Notes: generated by a model from the letters alone, not told the origin. A DNA stretch of 64,000 nt from Microbacterium allomyrinae (GCF_020682705.1 NZ_JAGTTN010000003.1:186001-250000); one strand, 5' to 3'. Numbered from the stretch's first letter, positions 1-9,390 are shown. Program-made: numbers and translations.

Positions 1-1
1 C

Positions 2-658
2 GCGGCGATCATGCTGCAGGTCGGTCCTCGCCGGATCTCCTCCGCCCTGACGGAACTGTTCGGGATGGATGCCGTGGCCCCCGCGCCCTCGTACGGGACG
101 ACCGGCCTCGTCGGGGCGGACCTCACGACCGAACAGCTGGCGCGGACGGCGATCGGGCTGGAGAGCGTCCGGATGACGCTCCCCGATCTCGCGGCCGTCT
201 TCGCGCACGCTCTCGGACTCGATGCCGAGGCCGTGGGGCCGGGGATGCTCGCGTCGGTCTGCCAGGCGGATGGCCGCGAGGACGCGATCCCACGGCAGCC
301 GGCACCGGTCGGCTCGCCCCTGTCACCGGCCGCGTCCGCGGTGGTGCGTGAGGGCATGGCGAACGCGGTCGCCTTCGGATCGGCCCGGAGCATCCGAGAC
401 GCCCCGGGCCTTGCCGGTCACGACGTCCTCGCCAAGACGGGCACCCCGGATCGCGTCGTCGACGGCATCCGCGTGCTCGACTCGCTCGCCGTCGTCGTCA
501 TCGACGACATCGTCATCGTCGTCCGGATCGCGGGGACCGCCGACCGTGCGGCGTCGCCCGCGCTCGCGCCCGCCGCCGTCATCGCGGCCGAGGCAGGTGA
601 GATCGCCGTGCAGACCGGCGGTAGCATCACAACTGAGTCCGTCTGCCTGGGGGAGTGA
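2..658 (+). CDS. Penicillin-binding-like transpeptidase, C-terminal part (5' partial)
   Basis: The frame is open to the first base, so the gene starts upstream of the window. The visible 218 residues look like the C-terminal half of a penicillin-binding transpeptidase domain: an 'IGL..V.MTLPDLA' stretch like the 'TPLQ' region of PBPs, then LAKTGTP (KTG at bases 434-442), the third active-site motif. The SxxK and SxN motifs must lie upstream. It ends 1 bp before the next gene, so it is the first visible member of the kinase/phosphatase/FHA operon. A link between this operon and cell-wall synthesis is inferred, by analogy with the actinobacterial pbpA-pknB-pstP-fha clusters. Activity cannot be judged without the missing half. 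Confidence 0.65.
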   Translation, partial: AAIMLQVGPRRISSALTELFGMDAVAPAPSYGTTGLVGADLTTEQLARTAIGLESVRMTLPDLAAVFAHALGLDAEAVGPGMLASVCQADGREDAIPRQPAPVGSPLSPAASAVVREGMANAVAFGSARSIRDAPGLAGHDVLAKTGTPDRVVDGIRVLDSLAVVVIDDIVIVVRIAGTADRAASPALAPAAVIAAEAGEIAVQTGGSITTESVCLGE

Positions 659-659
659 C

Positions 660-1616
660 ATGACAGACATCGACACGACGCAGGGGCTGCCGGTGGGGTG
701 GACGATCGCCCGCGTCGAGGTGACCGCCGTCCGGTTCGCGGACTCTCAGCCGCTCGAATCGCGCCGCCTCGCGCAGATCTACCAGCGATCGTCGGCCTGG
801 TGGGGAGCGCCCCCGCCCCCCGAACAGGATGACGAGGCCCTCGGCCAGCGCCTCGCGTGGGACGAGCGGGACTTCCCCGGCGTGCCGATCGAGCAGGTCA
901 GCCATTCGCTGCTCCGCCTGGATGTCCTCGACGATCACGTCGACGTGACGGCGCGGGTGAGGCCCGACGGCGCATTCCGCTTCATGCACAACGGGGCATT
1001 CCGGCTGCGCCCGACTCGCACGGATCCGTCGAGGTGGACGTGCCGGCTGGATTTCGTCACGAGCGGCGCCGAGTACATCGACGTGGAGCACGTGACGAGT
1101 GCGCGATCCCTGCGTCTTCTCGTGCGGATCTCCGGCATCGATCCTCTTCCCCCCGCCCTCACGAACCCCGTGCCGGCGACGGTTCTCGATGAGGCACGCA
1201 GTCTGGTGCGCGAGCACTGGTGGCGGGATGGCGTGGGGCGCACGAAGGAGCAGCTCAAAGTACTCCCCGCGATCGCCGCGTGGCTCCAGGCGCATCCGCA
1301 CACGAGCATCGACGACGACGCGGTCACGGACGTTCGCAGAGCCCTCGCCACCACGCACAAGCGCCCGTTCGACCCCCTTCGCAATGCGTGCAACAAGCTG
1401 TACTTCCGCAGCGACGAGCCCTGGATGCGCGCGCTGCGCGTGCTGGGCCTCGAGCCGTATCTGGTGGCACCCGAGGAGAGCGCGCCGGGGCGCGTCATCC
1501 ACCAGACCAACGCGCAGCCGCTGGAACTGCTGCCGGTCCTGCGGCAGCTCATCGCGTGCGGGGTCCTCCGGCCGGGAGTCGAGTTCCCCGTCGAGACCTC
1601 CGAGATGACGCGATGA
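660..1616 (+). CDS. Protein of unknown function in the kinase operon
   Basis: I do not recognise this 318-residue protein. The ATG at 660 follows the preceding stop by 1 bp and the stop overlaps the next start (ATGA). It is hydrophilic with no signal peptide or membrane segment. The first ~170 residues contain many Arg/Asp/Trp and alternating beta-like stretches (SAWWGAPPPPEQDD, then HVDVTARVRPDGAFRF). The C-terminal ~100 residues look helical (EQLKVLPAIAAWLQAH) with a conserved-looking 'ACNKLYFRSDEPWM' segment. Its position between a transpeptidase and a PP2C/kinase pair suggests a cytoplasmic adaptor or kinase substrate, but this is only inferred from context. Confidence 0.8.
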   Translation: MTDIDTTQGLPVGWTIARVEVTAVRFADSQPLESRRLAQIYQRSSAWWGAPPPPEQDDEALGQRLAWDERDFPGVPIEQVSHSLLRLDVLDDHVDVTARVRPDGAFRFMHNGAFRLRPTRTDPSRWTCRLDFVTSGAEYIDVEHVTSARSLRLLVRISGIDPLPPALTNPVPATVLDEARSLVREHWWRDGVGRTKEQLKVLPAIAAWLQAHPHTSIDDDAVTDVRRALATTHKRPFDPLRNACNKLYFRSDEPWMRALRVLGLEPYLVAPEESAPGRVIHQTNAQPLELLPVLRQLIACGVLRPGVEFPVETSEMTR

Positions 1617-2377
1617 CCGCGCCCTGGGGAGCGAGCGACGGCGGCGATCGTGCCGACAATCAGGATCGGTGGGATGCCGCTGTCACGAAGAACCGTCGCG
1701 CGCAGTTCGCCATCGTCGCCGACGGTATGGGCGGCAGGCCCGATGGTGCGCGCTGCGCCGCCTCGGCCGTCGAGGCCGCCGCGTCGTATCTCGCGCTGGC
1801 CGGCCACAAGCGCAACCGCATCGCCGCCGCGGACTACGCCATGCGGCTGCCGTCGTACGTACAGCGACACCTCGCCCAGGCGCGCGCCGACGGATCGCTG
1901 CATCCCGAATCCGCCGCCACCTTCGCGGCCGCGCTCGTCGTCGGCGACATCGCGTGGCTGATCACGGTCGGAGACTGCCGGTGCATCGTCGTGCGCAACG
2001 GCGACGTCGTGGAAGCCACGGTGCCGCACAATCGTCTCGCCACGGCTCTGCGCGACGGTGAGATCGTCCCGGATCAACGGGACCGCCGTGACCTCGGCAG
2101 CGCCGTCACGCGCTGGATCACTCCCGCTGCTCGACTCGCGTCTCGCACGACCGTGATCGCCGTGCCGCTGGAGACGAACGATCAGATCGCCGTCGTCTCG
2201 GACGGAGTCGGCGAAGTCGCCGGCCCGGCGCTCGTCGCCCGCATGCTGGATGATCTCCGCACCGCCGGCGAAGAGGCTGCCGCGCGCGAACTGGTGTCGT
2301 ACGCGCGGCGCACCTCCGCACCCGTCGCCGACAACTGCACCGCCGTCGTGCTCCGCGTCGAGAGCGTCATCCCGTGA
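1613..2377 (+). CDS. PP2C-family Ser/Thr protein phosphatase
   Basis: The 254-residue protein matches the metal-dependent PP2C fold: an N-terminal SDGGDRADNQDRW metal site, VADGMGG, VGDCRCIVVRNGD in the middle, VSDGVGE, and a terminal DNCTAVVLRV. These carry the Asp residues that bind the two Mn/Mg ions. It has no membrane segment, so it is cytoplasmic and should reverse phosphorylation by the kinase encoded immediately downstream. Both ends overlap neighbours by 4 bp (ATGA, GTGA), so translation is probably coupled. It is close to the minimal length for a bacterial PP2C such as PstP without its membrane tail. Confidence 0.88.
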   Translation: MTAPWGASDGGDRADNQDRWDAAVTKNRRAQFAIVADGMGGRPDGARCAASAVEAAASYLALAGHKRNRIAAADYAMRLPSYVQRHLAQARADGSLHPESAATFAAALVVGDIAWLITVGDCRCIVVRNGDVVEATVPHNRLATALRDGEIVPDQRDRRDLGSAVTRWITPAARLASRTTVIAVPLETNDQIAVVSDGVGEVAGPALVARMLDDLRTAGEEAAARELVSYARRTSAPVADNCTAVVLRVESVIP

Positions 2378-5300
2378 TCACGCCCGTGGAGGTCACCGGC
2401 GGACGATGCGGCACGGCCATCGTCGACATTGATCGGAGCACGAGGCTCGCGGACGCCACCGCCGTCTACGCCGCGACGCTCACGGCTCTGGACGGGACCC
2501 AGCGCCTGATCGCGGTCAAGGCCGACGAAGGCCCGCAGCGCGGAAACCGCATCTGGGTGGAGCGCGCGGCCTACAAGGGTCTCCCGACGAGCGTGCTGGC
2601 GGAACGGACGCTGACCTACTACGGCGAGGGCAAGGCCGACTGGGGCGGGGGGACGAGCATGGACATCGTCGCGCTCGAGCGCGCGCGCGGCGCCCTGCAC
2701 CAGTTCTATCCCGCGCCCGATCGCATCAGAGTGGCGCTCGCGGTGACGGCGCTGCGCGAGAGCGTCGAGTTCCTCATCGAGCTGAGCGCCCTGCGCACTC
2801 GAGGCGGTGGCGAAGGACTGCCGTATGCGCACCGCGACATCAAGCCGGCCAATTGGTTCCTCGTCGAACGCGACGGCGAGCTGCGGGTCGTCCTCGGGGA
2901 CTTCGGTTTCGCCCGGCTCCCCGGCAGCGACGGGGACTACGTCGCGGAGGGCGTCCTCGCGCCCGAGCAGCGCAAGGTGCGCGGCCGCCGTCCGACATTG
3001 CCGACGGTGCGAACGGATCTGTGGGGTGCGGGCCTGGCGGCGTGGATCCTGCTGCACGGGGGAAGCACACCGTACGTCGACGGCGATGCCGGCAGATGGG
3101 AGACGGAGGGGATCGATCCGCACGGCGAGAGCGTGAGACTCGAACTGAGCCCGCCGTCGCCCGCCGATCAGAAGCGGGTGCCCGCAGGCGAGCAGGCACG
3201 ACAGGCGCTCGCCCACAGCGTGGCGCTGCTGACCGCGACGGACGGCGACGATCGGCTGGTGCGGGCGCGCGAACTGCTCCCCCGGCTCCAGGCGCTGGCA
3301 GACGAGATCGGTCCGCTGGATGCGAGCGAACTCGAGGAGTATCTGCGCCGAACGGATCCTGCACCCGCGGCGCCGTTGCCTCCGTCCTTGCGGACGCTGA
3401 TCGGGCTCGCCCCCGCGGCAGACGCCGCTCGTGCGCCCGCGACGCCGACGACACCGCCTCGTCGACGGCCTCGCGCACTCGCCGGCGGTGTGAAGAGAGC
3501 GGTCGGCGCTGCGGCGCGCGGCGCCCGCCGAGGGCTCGCGCTGCTGCGGGGGCTCCCCCTCGCGCTCGCCGTCGTCGCCACCGTGTCAGGCGCCGCGCTG
3601 GTGCTCGGCTGGCTGCAGCTCATGCCGATCCCGGATGCGGCGGTCGACACGCTGCAGCAATGGATCGCGGCGGGCCTGCTCGGCGGCATCGGAGTGGTGC
3701 TCCTGGTCGTGAGCATCATCGCGCGCGCCGCCACCCCGGCAGATGACCGAACCCCCGCTCCGTGGGTCTGGCCGATGATCACCGGTCTGCTCACCGGCGC
3801 GTGCCTGGCCGCGCTCACGACCTGGGGGATGGGATTCCCCGTGACACTCAGCGGGGCAGCGGTCTGGGCCGGCGCGGGGCTCGCGGCAGCGGGGATCCAC
3901 TCCCGCCTCGCCCGCTTCCTCGCCACACGCCGTCGTCAGAGCGCGCGGCCTGCACTCTTCGCCGCCGTCGCCGCGGCGGTCATCGCCGCGATCGCGGCGG
4001 CCTCGCTGCTTCTCCCCATCGCCACCCCGGTCGCCGCGGCCGTGTCGTCGCACGTGGCAGAGACGACGGCGACCGCGCTGGTCCCCGGCATCCCGTCCGA
4101 CAAGCCCGTCTTCATCAACCCGCACGCGATCGCGGTGAACGCGCGAGGCGATGTCGCCATCGTCGATCGGGTCGGCATCAACCGCGACGTGGTGTGGATC
4201 GTCCCCGAGTCACGGGCGGCCGTGCCCTACGCGGTGCTGCGGACTCTGAGCTGGGCAGGCGGGGCGCGCACCAACGCGCTCTCGGACGTTCCCGAACCCG
4301 CACTGGACTCGACGCAGAGCACCCTGGTGCAGTGGGCGCACGGATCGGATCCCGCTGTCCGCAGCGTCGACGCACTCGACTTCGTCGACGACGACACGCT
4401 CGTCCTGATCGGCATCGACGGCGTGACGCTGCTCGACTTCGCCCGTCAGCCGGACGGTTCCGTCGCGTCGACGACGACGCTGCTCACCGACGAGGTCCGC
4501 ACCGGCGAGGGGCCGGGACGCGACGGTCAGATCCTGGTGATCGACGACGTCGCCTACGTCACGGGTGTGACGACGCAGATCGCGCCCGACGGCGGGGAAC
4601 AGCCCACCGAACAGGCCTGCGAGTACACCGGCGAGATCGAACCGGAGGTGTGGGAGATCTCACTGACGGCCCCCTCGACGGTGGATCCGATGCTTCGCGT
4701 GCGAGATGACGGGACGACCTGCGCGGACGACGTCGCAACGATCTACCGCGAGGACGGAGAGCTGCGTCAGGTCGCCACGCGCCCCACCGCGGAGGGGACC
4801 GTCTACATCAGCGTCAACGAGGAGGGACCCGACGCGGACGCGCGCGTCATCGACCCGGTGGCCCCCGGCGCGTACATGCGCGACGCGGTGTCCGACGGCA
4901 CCCGCCTGCTGGTCAACGAGAGCTTCTGCGTCTATCCGCTGGCCGCCGACGGAACCCGCCCCGCTGAGCCGGCCGTCCAGGTGCGCACGGTGCAAGACGC
5001 GGAGTGGCCGTGCGCAGACACGGCGCTGGCCGACGCCCCCGAAGAGGACGTCTGCGTCGACAAGGCCGGGCGCTCGCCGTTGATCACGGGTGTGGGGTAC
5101 TGGCAGCCGCTCGCCCAGGGCGGGCCGGACGGCGCGATCTACACGGCGGCGCCGGTCGCGGCATCCTGCACGGCGTCGATCCTCAAGCTCGCCCCCGACA
5201 GCGACCAGTGGGTCGCCATCGGCGATGTCGATGTGCAGTCGCCCCAGGTCCACGACTACTCCCTCGGCGACACGGCGATCATGAGCGCCACCCGCCCCGA

Positions 5301-6384
5301 CTTCCTCAACGGCAGCGTGGTCTGGTACGCGCCCTCTCTCGGTCGGATCAAGTCGGGTCCCACCGGCACCGAGACATCCGGCCTGTGGGAGTTCAACACG
5401 CTGGAGAACCGCCCCTACGAGGTCATCATCGATGGCGATCTGGCTGCCGAGGGCGAGCAGCCGGCCGTCACGTCGATCCGCTACGAGATGGGCACGGACT
5501 CGGACGGGGTCAGCCTGCTCGCTGTCAGCGGCTACCGCGGCGGCGACTACGTGTCGGTGAGGATTCCGATCGAAGGCCTCACCGACATCGAGTTCGCCGA
5601 TCAGAAGCTGTTCTACGCGCGCTGCGGGCAGATCGCGAGCTTCGAGGCGCGTGCACTGTCGCTCCTGCTTCGCGCCCAGGGAGTCCCCGGTGGCGAGCGA
5701 CCGACGGTGACGCTCACCACCGATGCGAACACCGCAACCGGGCTGACCCTCTTCACCGAGGTGTCGGTGGGCGATCCCGAAGCCGCCCCGCCGTGCGCCA
5801 CTCCCGAGCGCGGCCCGATCGCGGCGGAGGACCGCGTCGTGGGCGCCGACGTCGACATCGCGCCGATCGCCTTCGAGGTGGAGGGCACGGGGGACGACGG
5901 CTACCGCTTCCTGTTCGCCGAGGCATCGGTCTTCGGCGACGAGCGGGTGAGCCGCGTGCGGCTGGCCGACACGGTCGCCAACGCCATCGCCACCGTCGGC
6001 TACGACCCCGAGGATCCGCGCCATCGCGACGAGGTGAACGAGGCGACGGGCGACCTCCTCGCCGGCGACCTGCTGCGACGAGGGCTCGTCGCCACCGACG
6101 TCGCCCTGCGTGACGACGGCACGGTCGCGCTCTCGACGGCGACGGCTCGTGGCACCGGTCCGCTGCTGCTCATCGTGAACAACCGGACCATCACGCTGGA
6201 TGCCGGCGACCGCGAGGTCACCGGCGTCGGCTGGGCGGAGGACGAGCTCGTCATCACCGACGGAGCGCGCGGCGACGTCGTGCTGCTGGATGTCACCGAT
6301 GCCCTCGCCCAGGTCGCGCCGCCCATCGTCAACCTCTTCGCGTGGGTGCCGATCTCTCCGGCGCACACCGTGCGCGCGCCCTAG
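2374..6384 (+). CDS. Multi-pass membrane Ser/Thr protein kinase with a large extracellular domain
   Basis: GTG start overlapping the phosphatase stop; 1336 residues. The N-terminal kinase domain (about 1-300) has IAVK (Lys49), a helix-C Glu (E63 candidate), HRDIKPAN at 153-160, DFG at 176-178 and APEQ at 196-199. The glycine-rich loop is not obvious. A basic Pro/Ala/Arg linker leads to about five hydrophobic segments (near 393-415, 431-452, 468-488, 494-512, 528-557). The remaining ~770 residues would be outside the cell: Asp/Glu-rich, mostly beta and propeller-like. PknB-type kinases have one membrane helix and PASTA repeats, so this topology is unusual. It probably senses a surface or wall signal and phosphorylates FHA-bound partners; the signal is unknown. 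Confidence 0.87.
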   Translation: MITPVEVTGGRCGTAIVDIDRSTRLADATAVYAATLTALDGTQRLIAVKADEGPQRGNRIWVERAAYKGLPTSVLAERTLTYYGEGKADWGGGTSMDIVALERARGALHQFYPAPDRIRVALAVTALRESVEFLIELSALRTRGGGEGLPYAHRDIKPANWFLVERDGELRVVLGDFGFARLPGSDGDYVAEGVLAPEQRKVRGRRPTLPTVRTDLWGAGLAAWILLHGGSTPYVDGDAGRWETEGIDPHGESVRLELSPPSPADQKRVPAGEQARQALAHSVALLTATDGDDRLVRARELLPRLQALADEIGPLDASELEEYLRRTDPAPAAPLPPSLRTLIGLAPAADAARAPATPTTPPRRRPRALAGGVKRAVGAAARGARRGLALLRGLPLALAVVATVSGAALVLGWLQLMPIPDAAVDTLQQWIAAGLLGGIGVVLLVVSIIARAATPADDRTPAPWVWPMITGLLTGACLAALTTWGMGFPVTLSGAAVWAGAGLAAAGIHSRLARFLATRRRQSARPALFAAVAAAVIAAIAAASLLLPIATPVAAAVSSHVAETTATALVPGIPSDKPVFINPHAIAVNARGDVAIVDRVGINRDVVWIVPESRAAVPYAVLRTLSWAGGARTNALSDVPEPALDSTQSTLVQWAHGSDPAVRSVDALDFVDDDTLVLIGIDGVTLLDFARQPDGSVASTTTLLTDEVRTGEGPGRDGQILVIDDVAYVTGVTTQIAPDGGEQPTEQACEYTGEIEPEVWEISLTAPSTVDPMLRVRDDGTTCADDVATIYREDGELRQVATRPTAEGTVYISVNEEGPDADARVIDPVAPGAYMRDAVSDGTRLLVNESFCVYPLAADGTRPAEPAVQVRTVQDAEWPCADTALADAPEEDVCVDKAGRSPLITGVGYWQPLAQGGPDGAIYTAAPVAASCTASILKLAPDSDQWVAIGDVDVQSPQVHDYSLGDTAIMSATRPDFLNGSVVWYAPSLGRIKSGPTGTETSGLWEFNTLENRPYEVIIDGDLAAEGEQPAVTSIRYEMGTDSDGVSLLAVSGYRGGDYVSVRIPIEGLTDIEFADQKLFYARCGQIASFEARALSLLLRAQGVPGGERPTVTLTTDANTATGLTLFTEVSVGDPEAAPPCATPERGPIAAEDRVVGADVDIAPIAFEVEGTGDDGYRFLFAEASVFGDERVSRVRLADTVANAIATVGYDPEDPRHRDEVNEATGDLLAGDLLRRGLVATDVALRDDGTVALSTATARGTGPLLLIVNNRTITLDAGDREVTGVGWAEDELVITDGARGDVVLLDVTDALAQVAPPIVNLFAWVPISPAHTVRAP

Positions 6385-6468
6385 GACCGCGGTCGTCACA
6401 CTCATTCTCAGCGGCGGTCTCGTCGCAGGCGACGAGGGATCGTCGTCCCAGAGAAGGAGAGGAACGCC

Positions 6469-7560
6469 ATGATGGCGACGGCGGAGAGCCTCGATCAGGG
6501 GCTGGGGGCGGCGAGCGCGGTGCTCGCCGTCGTGTTCGTGCTGGTGCTGGGGATCGGGGCGGTGATGTTCGCGCGATCGCGGGCCGGGCGGGCGATCGTG
6601 GATCGGATGCGGCTGCGGTGGGCGGCGTCGCGCCTGGGCGGGATGCTCGGGGTATCGGCCCCCGGCGAAGGAGCGCGATTCGCGGCCGAGGTGCGCGACT
6701 CGACCGAGGGCGAGGTGAAGACCAATGTCATGCTGAGCCTCGATCACGAGATCACTCCGTCGGGAAGCCTGGCGGTGCTGGTGCCGCACGATCTGAGCGG
6801 ATGGGTGGCCTCCAACACGCAGCTTGCCGAGGGCATCGTGCGTGCCGCTGCGGATGCCGCGGCGGTCGAGGCCGTCGTGGCGGTCAATGCGGCGCGCTTC
6901 ACGCGGACGGGCTCTCACCACGCCGACGATGTGCGCGCTCAGGCCCGCAAGCGCGGATCGATCCTCCACGTGGACGGCGTCGCCCTCTACGTCGGCGACG
7001 TGGATGCCGTCGTGATCGCGATCGGACAGTCGGCGAAGGCGGCGGCGGCGAACGCGCTGAGGCTGGTGGGCCACGAGGGGCCGGCCCAGCTGCTGCCGAG
7101 CGCATCGAGCGCCCCGCGCTCCGCCGCTGCGCCCGTCGCCGCGGAGATGTCGGCCGTGTCGACCTCCGCGGCGTCGACGCGTTCCGCGCGGTCGGCAGGC
7201 TCGCAGCCGGCGGAGACACGCAGTGCCGGGCCGCTCGCCAAGGTGACGTTCATGAGCGAAACGGGCGTCGACACGGTCGAGGTGACGACGGTGGACCAGG
7301 TGACGATCGGGCGCAGCCGGGACTGCGACCTCGTCATCGTCGGCGATCTCAGCGTCTCGGCGCAGCACGCGAGCGTGGTGCTGCTGCCCGGCGGCGACTG
7401 CGCGGAACTCGTCGCCCATGGCCGGACGGGCACCTGGACGGTCGACGGCAACGGCGCGTCGAAGCACCTGGGCCGCGGGGCTTCGACGGTGGTGAAGCTT
7501 CCCGCGATCGTCACGCTGGGCGATGCGCGCGCGTCCACCGTCCAGATCAGCGCGATGTGA
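6469..7560 (+). CDS. Membrane-anchored FHA-domain protein
   Basis: A 363-residue protein with a good GAGAAGGAGAGG site before ATG 6469. A membrane helix lies near residues 15-40 (VLAVVFVLVLGIGAVMF), followed by a ~170-residue cytoplasmic region, an Ala/Ser-rich linker and a C-terminal FHA domain (about 265-345). The FHA signature residues are visible: GRS, the SxxH motif in SVSAQHAS, and a late Asn. FHA domains bind phosphothreonine, so this is the likely reader of the kinase encoded 84 bp upstream. It closes the transpeptidase-unknown-PP2C-kinase-FHA operon, since a terminator hairpin follows. The middle region is not recognised. Confidence 0.85.
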   Translation: MMATAESLDQGLGAASAVLAVVFVLVLGIGAVMFARSRAGRAIVDRMRLRWAASRLGGMLGVSAPGEGARFAAEVRDSTEGEVKTNVMLSLDHEITPSGSLAVLVPHDLSGWVASNTQLAEGIVRAAADAAAVEAVVAVNAARFTRTGSHHADDVRAQARKRGSILHVDGVALYVGDVDAVVIAIGQSAKAAAANALRLVGHEGPAQLLPSASSAPRSAAAPVAAEMSAVSTSAASTRSARSAGSQPAETRSAGPLAKVTFMSETGVDTVEVTTVDQVTIGRSRDCDLVIVGDLSVSAQHASVVLLPGGDCAELVAHGRTGTWTVDGNGASKHLGRGASTVVKLPAIVTLGDARASTVQISAM

Positions 7561-7575
7561 TCGCGCGTCGCGGCG

Positions 7576-7606
7576 AGGCCGTTCGGCTCATGGAGCCGGA
7601 CGGCCT
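7576..7606 (+). terminator. Terminator hairpin after the FHA gene
   Basis: 14-bp arms (AGGCCGTTCGGCTC and GAGCCGGACGGCCT) with one internal mismatch around a 3-nt loop, 15 bp after the FHA stop. The run that follows is C/T-rich rather than pure T, as is usual at high GC. Confidence 0.65.
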
Positions 7607-7653
7607 TCCCCGTCTCTTGGCCGCCGGTTCCCCTTCCGTTTGCCAAACGGCAC

Positions 7654-7665
7654 TATCGTCCCTTC
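7654..7665 (+). promoter_or_regulatory. Leaderless-type promoter of the HupE-like gene
   Basis: TATCGT at 7654-7659 is followed by 6 bp and then the GTG start at 7666. This spacing puts transcription start at or next to the start codon, and no Shine-Dalgarno site is present. Confidence 0.5.
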
Positions 7666-8979
7666 GTGCTCTCCGTCCTCCCCCGCCTCACCCGGCCACT
7701 CCTGATCGCCCTCGTCGTCGTCTTCGCCTCGATCCTGGTGCTCGTACCGGTGCAGGGCGCCTCTGCTCATCCGGCGGGAACGACGGGCGTGTTCGTGACC
7801 GTGCAGGCGGATGCCGTCGACGTGGAGATGCAGATCCACAAGGCGGGATTCGTCGCCGCGACCGGCTACGACATCGAGACCGACCAGACGGAACTGGATG
7901 CGATCGCCGACAACCTGATGACGTTCATCCTCAATCGGGTGACCGTCTCGGACGACACGTCGGCCCTCGAGCCCACGGTCACCGAGGCGCCCGAGTTCAC
8001 CACGGTCAACGGCGAGGACGCGATCGTCACGACGGTGCGCTTCGCCGATGGCGGGCGCGCGATCGACGGCGAGGTCGTCCTCGATTACGACTTCATCCTC
8101 GACGTCGTCCCCGCACACCAGGTGTACGTCGCGCTGGTCAGCGACTGGAACAACGGTCAGCTGGTCGAGGGCGACCCCGAGGTGGTGGGGGTGCTGGGCG
8201 GCGGCGTGACAGAGATCACGCTCGACCGCTCGGCGCTGACGCCCCTGCACGGCTTCTTCGCGGTGGTGTGGCTGGGCATGCTGCACATCGCCGAAGGAAC
8301 CGACCACCTGCTGTTCCTGGCGACGCTGCTCGTGGTCGCCCCCTCGATCGCGGTGCGCGCACGCCGCGGCTACCGCTGGGAGCAGCCCATCCCGCTGAAG
8401 TCGTCGCTCATGCGAGCCCTGCTCATCATCACGTCCTTCACGGCGGGGCATCTGGTCACGCTGGCGCTGGTGTCGCTGGGAGTGATCTCCTTCCCCACCA
8501 AGCCGGTGGAGATCCTCGTCGCGGTCTCGATCGTCGTCGCGGCGATCCACGCTTTCCGGCCCATCGTGCCGCGCGGCGAACTGCTCATCGCGGGTGTCTT
8601 CGGGCTCGTGCACGGCACGGCGTTCGCCACCACCATCCTCGATCTGAATCTGGGCTTCGGCGAGAAGCTGGTGGCGATCCTGGGATTCAACATCGGTGTC
8701 GAACTCGCGCAGCTCACCGCCGCCGTGCTCGTGCTGCCGCTGCTGATCTGGCTGTCGCACTCGCGCGCCTATGCGGGGTTCCGCAACGGCGTCGCGGTCG
8801 TCGCCATCGTGGCCGCGACGGCGTGGATCGTCGGCATCGGCACCGACAACGACTCGATCCTGCAGCCCGCCTTCGACCAGATCGCGCACTTCCCGATCGC
8901 GTCCTATCTCGCGCTCGTCGCCCTGGTGGCGGGCCTCTGGTACTTCACCCGCATCCGCCGCACGCCGATCGAGGCCTGA
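7666..8979 (+). CDS. HupE/UreJ-family membrane protein
   Basis: 437 residues from a GTG start. A signal-like N-terminal helix ends at ...ASAHPAG; a ~190-residue extracytoplasmic domain follows, then six or seven membrane helices. The membrane half carries the family's motifs: GMLHIAEGTDHLLFL, SFTAGHLVTL and FGLVHGTAFATT, whose His residues are proposed metal ligands in HupE/UreJ nickel or cobalt permeases. The fused N-terminal domain marks the long 'HupE/UreJ_2' form, whose substrate is not established. No urease or hydrogenase genes are nearby, so a role in nickel supply is not supported by context. Confidence 0.8.
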   Translation: MLSVLPRLTRPLLIALVVVFASILVLVPVQGASAHPAGTTGVFVTVQADAVDVEMQIHKAGFVAATGYDIETDQTELDAIADNLMTFILNRVTVSDDTSALEPTVTEAPEFTTVNGEDAIVTTVRFADGGRAIDGEVVLDYDFILDVVPAHQVYVALVSDWNNGQLVEGDPEVVGVLGGGVTEITLDRSALTPLHGFFAVVWLGMLHIAEGTDHLLFLATLLVVAPSIAVRARRGYRWEQPIPLKSSLMRALLIITSFTAGHLVTLALVSLGVISFPTKPVEILVAVSIVVAAIHAFRPIVPRGELLIAGVFGLVHGTAFATTILDLNLGFGEKLVAILGFNIGVELAQLTAAVLVLPLLIWLSHSRAYAGFRNGVAVVAIVAATAWIVGIGTDNDSILQPAFDQIAHFPIASYLALVALVAGLWYFTRIRRTPIEA

Positions 8980-8984
8980 CGGGC

Positions 8985-9353
8985 ATGTCGGAGACATCCG
9001 CGCGACGCCCGGCGCAATCGGGGCGAGGAGATCGGATGCTGCGCCGCCGCATCGGTGCCGTCGCCCTGGCCGCGGCCCTTCTCACTCCCGGCGGCACGGC
9101 GTGGGCGGCCTCCGACGATGACGCGGCGGCGCCCGCCGGGTCGATGGTGATCGCGGTCGTCGTCCCCGATCACGAGGCCTCGCCCGCCCCCTCTCCGTCT
9201 GCGTCTGCGCCGAGCGATGCGTCGCCGGGCGGGGAGCTTCCGCGCACGGGCTTCGATGCTGCCGGCCTGTGGCTCTCGCTGCTGGGCGGTCTGGCGGCTC
9301 TGGTCGCCGGTGCCGGGATCATCACGGCACGACGGCGGACCGGGCAGCGCTGA
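8985..9353 (+). CDS. Small LPXTG-anchored surface protein
   Basis: 122 residues; the ATG lies 5 bp after the HupE-like stop, so the genes are probably co-transcribed. An internal Met (MLRRRIGAVALAAALL) begins a clear signal peptide ending near TAWA. A short mature part with a Pro/Ser-rich linker leads to the sorting signal LPRTG, then a hydrophobic helix and an RRR tail. Sortase would attach it to peptidoglycan. Its size and architecture match the small LPXTG protein (CscD type) of Firmicute csc clusters, which is notable because the next two genes encode DUF916 and WxL-like proteins. Confidence 0.8.
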   Translation: MSETSARRPAQSGRGDRMLRRRIGAVALAAALLTPGGTAWAASDDDAAAPAGSMVIAVVVPDHEASPAPSPSASAPSDASPGGELPRTGFDAAGLWLSLLGGLAALVAGAGIITARRRTGQR

Positions 9354-9390
9354 AGGTTCGTCGTCGCGAGCTCGTTCCCGATCTCGCGCA

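Noticed and set aside
4660..7467. 935-codon open frame on the minus strand opposite the kinase and FHA genes
   Set aside because: It is antisense to two well-supported genes, has Arg/His-rich composition typical of GC-rich shadow frames and no domain.
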